NCBI GenBank assembly: GCA_001579985.1 | Contig: LRSR01005412.1 | Coordinates: forward strand, 1-27,188 | Reading direction: 5' to 3' | Length of the DNA: 27,188 nt | Source of the DNA: Hypsibius dujardini | Lineage: Eukaryota > Tardigrada > Eutardigrada > Parachela > Hypsibiidae | Shown here: in pieces, positions 23,188 to 27,188 of the stretch | How positions within the stretch are numbered: position 1 is the stretch's first letter | Layout: each line of letters begins with the position of its first letter | Notes under the pieces: generated by a model | Seen by the model: only the letters and a program-made list of their open reading frames with translations | The model's database searches: none | Told to the model about the DNA's origin: nothing | Position numbers and translations under genes: made by a program

Positions 23188-23271
23188 TTCCGTCCTCGGT
23201 GCGGCCTGTCCGTCGTCGTTCCGTTGCCGTTCCGTCGTCGCTGCGGCCTGTCCGTCGTCGTTCCGTCGCCG
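23188..23271 (+). repeat. 42-bp GC-rich tandem duplication
   Basis: Two 42-base units (23188 and 23230) share TGCGGCCTGTCCGTCGTCGT and TTCCGT blocks. Both strands stay open because the period is a multiple of three, but no known protein is seen. Confidence 0.8.
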
Positions 23272-23668
23272 AACGACTGGAAGTCAACGGGATCGACGAC
23301 GGGAACCAGAAGCCGCAGTAGAGGGCCTCTTCGAATTCGGATGAGGAGGACCTTCAGGCGTTCAGTCAGAATGAGTGAAGACTCTTGCAAGCTGTTCCGC
23401 TCGGCGGGAAGCTCAGGCTTTTAGCCTCAATCTGCGGAATTGAATTTAGTTGTTCTGGGTTGTGACTGGGCAAGTGCTGTGGACATTTGTTGGTTATTAG
23501 AGGAACTGACAGAAAATATCATCCTGATAATTTACCTTTTTCATTGTAAGCGAATTTTGTTAAAGTTGTCCCATCCAAAATTTAGGTTAGAATCGACTGA
23601 CTTCCCAAGAAATACTACGATCCTCGTACCCAAATATAAGAAGGCAGACTGGCAGCGAGATATGAGTA

Positions 23669-23867
23669 CCAAGGAAACGCGGCGGGTTGAATCGCTACAT
23701 GGTATATGGTTGAATCGGTCAGGTGGCGGAGGGCGCCACAAGTGTAAATTGTAAACAACGGTGTGCGTGAAACTGAATGAGTGTTGTTTACAATTCACAC
23801 TTGTGGCGTCCTCTGCAACCCGACTAATTCTACCCATGTAGCGATTCAACCCGCCGCGTTTCCTTGG
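23669..23867 (+). mobile_element. TA-flanked hairpin MITE
   Basis: Arms of about 90 bases pair around a 23-base loop. The left arm starts CCAAGGAAACGCGGCGGGTT and ends ATTGTAAACAAC; the right arm is its near complement. TAs flank at 23667-23668 and 23868-23869. Both strands encode the same false peptide TKETRRVESLHG. Confidence 0.8.
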
Positions 23868-24178
23868 TATACGAGGCGTGGAAAATATTTCCGGTAATCT
23901 GATGCCATTTCCAAATTAACATTTTAGGCATAATCACGTTGAAGAAAAAATACCTCAAAGACAAACGTAAAGAAACTGCTAATATTTTCTGAAATTCGCA
24001 GTTTTTTTGCACCTTTTGTTTCTGATCAAATAAACCGTAATACAACATGGATATTATTTTCCTGAATACTTTTATATAATGGGTGTCGGTAGAAAAAAAT
24101 TCCAATGGATGCCGGAGATAAGTGTAATTTCCTAGTACCTTAAAACGTCTGCCGCTCATTTGGGTGCCCGCTCTACTC

Positions 24179-24211
24179 ACAGATACACAGATGCACAGAT
24201 GCACAGATGCA
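24179..24211 (+). repeat. Short (CACAGATG)n repeat
   Basis: Three to four consecutive units of CACAGATG/C, just left of the inverted-repeat element at 24239. Confidence 0.75.
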
Positions 24212-24238
24212 TGTAACGTACAGTAAGCGACAGAATAT

Positions 24239-24358
24239 AAAGGGGCGTGGCAGGGATAATGATTGAACAATCAACCAATCAACTCCGCTTCGATTGCTCG
24301 GGAGCTCCGCTGATTGATTGGTTGATTGCTCAAGTATTACCCCTGCTCCGCTCCTTTT
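24239..24358 (+). mobile_element. Inverted-repeat element related to 6438-6602
   Basis: The left arm starts AAAGGGGCGTGGCAGGGATA and continues to CAATCAACCAATCAA. The right arm is the near complement, TTGATTGGTTGATTG through CCCTGCTCCGCTCCTTTT. The arms are separated by about 30 bases. The shared GGGGCG...CAGGG and ACCAATCAA blocks link it to the element behind SLC35B2. Confidence 0.7.
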
Positions 24359-26121
24359 GCTCATTTCCGGGACTCTCCATTAGATTAAATTCTTTCGCTA
24401 ACTGTACAAACCCGATCCTAACAGATTATGCAATTATTATGGAAATATTTCTGCAACTCGAAAAGGACCGCCGGAAACCAGGTCAACCCTATGGCGCCAC
24501 CCTCTCAATTTAGCGTAGTTTATTTCAACTTATTATTTACTTTAAACTGAGCTTGCCTATGTCGATGTGTGTCGGTTGTGTGTACCGAATATATAATACA
24601 TGTATGTGTGCTTGTAATAGTTTCTGAAATCGTTATTATTGACATATTCCCGCCTGCATTCTTAACTCGGACCATGTGGTACGGTATATGCCGGCTCGGT
24701 GACGCTCGACCTAACGCATTTTTTCATACTTCGCTCGGTGTATACACGGCGCGGCGGCGGTCAAAGAACTGTTATGAGCCCGTGTGCTAGTAATAAATTT
24801 CAGTTTACTGCCCCATATGTGAGTGCTACCGTGAGTCAACCAGCTCGTTATGGCTTTTTGGCGCCATGGCGGTGATACCGCCAATGCATGCAGGGAAAAA
24901 ATATATACTCCCGACCCATGACGGCGGAGGCGTGTCGATTCTGACGGGAAAGTTCCATCTCCCGTGTCGACCTCACCGGAAACAGCTGTTAATCCCTTCC
25001 ACCAATGGGAGCGTTGATTTGGCGGAGTGGGGCGTAACGGCCCGCCCAGAAACTAAGCGAACCAACCCCGAAGCCGTAAAACGCACAAGTACGACAGCTG
25101 TACTCTAAATCGGCCATGTAAACAGACGAAATCAGCTTCCAGCAACAAGTGTAGGTGCTACTCCTACAAAGTTGTCGGCATTAATAGATATGTATAAGAA
25201 GTCTATGCGCTTGCAATCGATAGAAAGTCGATAGTGTGTGGGACAAAAGCAGATCCCTCTCACAAAAAATCCGACACATTTCGCATTGGCTAACTGTTAT
25301 TGCAAAAGATTTATTGTTTGAATTTTTTACGTTTCACCAAAAGACAGCGAGAGATTCTGCGTATTCGTTCACTCTCAAGTTCAACACGACGCACACTCAC
25401 ACCCCCCTTGCAGCAGCAAACTTGTCCTCGTAAGCGAAACGGGGTCCACAGAGGCAAAGTAGTAGGTCGTACAAGTCTCGTGCTTGCAGCTTGTGTGTGT
25501 GTCCGTGTGTCTGTGTCTGTGTGTGTATGTTTCTTAAACCTCTCGCACGACGACAAAAAGTTTGTGTGTGCCTGCCCGCTGTTGCCTCCGATATTGATCT
25601 CTTTTTGTGTGTGTGAGAATTCCATGTTCGGGTCTTCTTCCTATTAGGACGAGCATTGGATAACTCTTTGGCAATCTGGAATTCTGGCAGCTGCTGCTTG
25701 CACCCAACCCGACGATCGGACGATGCATATCATCATCATCAGCTGAACAGTGCGTTTATTTGGAGAGGATTTCTCATTTATTTCTTTGTCTGCGAACAGC
25801 GACGAAACGAACACACTTCCCCCTCCCCCCCGTTACCGACGCACAGCATATGCTACCCTACAATTATCATCGCTAGAAAACATTTCGAACAGCTTCTGTA
25901 CTGCACAATTGAAGCCACTCTCTTTTTTCTCTCTTGTTGAAGAAGAAGAAGTCAAGGGCAAATTGTTTTGAGAAGTTATTGCCTGCAGGAGTAGTAATTT
26001 TTTCCTCCCATCCTCGACGACTGGACTTTATTTTGTCCGTGTCTTGCTGTTTGGATATTTGACGCGGATCGGATCGGCGTCTATTTTCGCATCCTCCTCC
26101 TGATGCTCAACGGCCATCAGC

Positions 26122-27188
26122 ATGAAGACTTTCCAGGCGTACCTGACGAAATCCCTCAAGGTTTACTCCTGCATCCACTGCCGTGCTCATTTGGCCGTGC
26201 ACGACGATCTCATCTCCAAGGTATAAAAAAAAATTATTCCACGTACGTCTGCGTGCGAATTAGTAAACACATTTTTTAGTGAAAAAGAAAAATATGGCGT
26301 ATTTTTTTGTTGGATTTGACTTTCGGTTTCGATAATGTGTGATGGCGTTATTTGGTTGGAGCTAATGCAAACATAGGGTATTGACTTTTTTTTACGCGAC
26401 TTATTATATTTCTGTCGTACATTGCAAGGTGCAGGTGGACGGTATGTGACGGGCTAATGTTTTCTCTTTCATTATGGGTCGATAGAAAAATGGTTGGGCA
26501 ACTGGCAAGGCTTTGTTTGCGTTAAAAGTGGAAATGCGGCAAACACCACACACTGCCAAACAGCATGTGGTGTTTACAAACTGTACTGTAGTAGTGCACA
26601 GCAGATGCTGACTGGGCAGCGTATGACTTTTCCTTTGTTGTGGTTTTGTCGTATCACGTGACTCTGATTTATAAAGACAGCGATAAGAGCAAAGCGAGAA
26701 GGAAGCTCTTTGGTCAGTTTGTCTAGTGTGTCCGGTTTTGGCCACGCCTTTCGCTGGACAGTGGACACTGCCCCTTTTTCACGAATCTTAAGATTCTGTT
26801 TTTTAGTTCATTTTTTTGGGAAAATTAATTTATTTTACTTTCTGGCTTTTTTAAAGAGAGGTACTTTATTATTGATTTTGATTGATTGCTTGTGTAAGCA
26901 ACTGGCACTGCCCACTGCCTATTGGCCAAGCGAATAAAACCGACGAACGGTCCCGCCTCCAGCCACGCCTTCTTGCCCCGCCTTTGGTCAGCTGACGCGG
27001 ACTGCTCATTGGCGATTTGCATTCTTCCCTTCAGTCTTCACCCAGACGAAATTGCCGTTTGAATTGAAGCCGCACCGGAAATTAAGTTCCCTAATGGATG
27101 ACGTAGGCCAGCGCAAGATCATCAAGCGGATGGAAACTTTAATTGCTGCGAGAGATAATTGCTCATATTCTATGTGTGTGGGTGTGTG
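26122..27188 (+). CDS. YPEL: Yippee-like protein, first coding exon (partial gene)
   Basis: Only exon 26122-26220 is visible (33 residues, phase-0 donor GTATAA); the gene continues past the right edge. The peptide begins [20 protein letters not shown] and ends [13 protein letters not shown]. This matches the start of animal YPEL1-4 (KTFQAYLP...[19 protein letters not shown]) and carries the first CxxC of the C-x2-C...C-x2-C zinc site. An in-frame TGA at 26101-26103 fixes the start at 26122. The protein lacks the few residues (MVKMTRS) that precede this point in vertebrates. YPEL proteins are small, conserved zinc proteins linked to the centrosome and nucleus, with unclear biochemistry. The YPEL5-type N-terminus is different, so this is the YPEL1-4 class. 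An out-of-frame ATG at 26103 precedes the start. Confidence 0.85.
26221..27188 (+). other. YPEL intron 1 (open to the right)
   Basis: At least 968 bases of non-coding sequence after the YPEL donor. I searched for the expected next exon (SFQGSQGRAYLF-type peptide) and did not see it. A GTGTGT tract begins at the right edge (27173). Inverted CCAAT (ATTGG) occurs at 26921 and 27009. Confidence 0.6.

Larger units (their letters stand above)
22435..26121. other. Gene-poor spacer between asparaginase and YPEL genes
   Basis: 3.7 kb between two divergently transcribed starts. It contains a short TCTG array, a 42-bp duplication, two inverted-repeat elements and a small CACAGATG repeat. Apart from these I see no supported gene. 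Open frames at 22624-22884, 23123-23344, 24569-24790, 24866-25108 and 25300-25647 encode nothing recognisable. The right part (about 25000-26121) probably holds the YPEL promoter and 5' UTR, with an inverted-CCAAT-type CACCAATGGG near 25000. Confidence 0.45.

Noticed and set aside
24866-25108. 80-residue open frame in the YPEL upstream region
   Set aside because: No similarity that I recognise, and no splice or signal features. More likely GC-richer promoter-proximal sequence.

Overview
The window looks like nuclear DNA of a multicellular animal, almost certainly an invertebrate. Its genes are split by GT-AG introns whose reading phases match from exon to exon. The products are animal families: a PAPS transporter, an acid sphingomyelinase, a Yippee-like protein and a kinase carrying Mind bomb-type modules. 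Introns and spacers are full of (TCTG)/(CAGA) microsatellites and short inverted-repeat elements flanked by TA. I cannot assign the phylum from sequence alone. All gene models below were spliced by eye.

Layout, left to right. 1-2412 (minus): two tandem copies of a secreted protein gene of unknown function; the left copy is cut by the window edge. 3181-6052 (plus): SLC35B2/PAPST1, three exons, with a TA-flanked miniature element (MITE) in intron 1 and two more inverted-repeat elements directly behind the gene. 7216-15216 (plus): an 11-exon gene for one large protein, ankyrin repeats, then six Mind bomb SH3-like (REP/SH3_15) modules, then a protein kinase; a 23-N assembly gap lies at the end of exon 5. 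16535-20770 (plus): acid sphingomyelinase, nine exons, with all metal-binding motifs. 21153-22434 (minus): a short-form L-asparaginase of a type mostly known from bacteria, here with one intron. 22435-26121: gene-poor spacer with more inverted repeats. 26122 to the right edge (plus): first coding exon of a Yippee-like (YPEL) gene.

The genes do not form an obvious pathway. SLC35B2 feeds Golgi sulfation, sphingomyelinase works in lysosomes or outside the cell, and asparaginase hydrolyses amides. The most notable item is the ankyrin-REP-kinase protein. It combines the two substrate and scaffold modules of Mind bomb, in reversed order, with a non-RD kinase in place of RING fingers. I know of no described family with this architecture. 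Other notable points are a likely gene-conversion tract in the tandem secreted genes, three related MITEs each sitting in an intron of a different gene, and tetranucleotide arrays in nine introns of three neighbouring genes.
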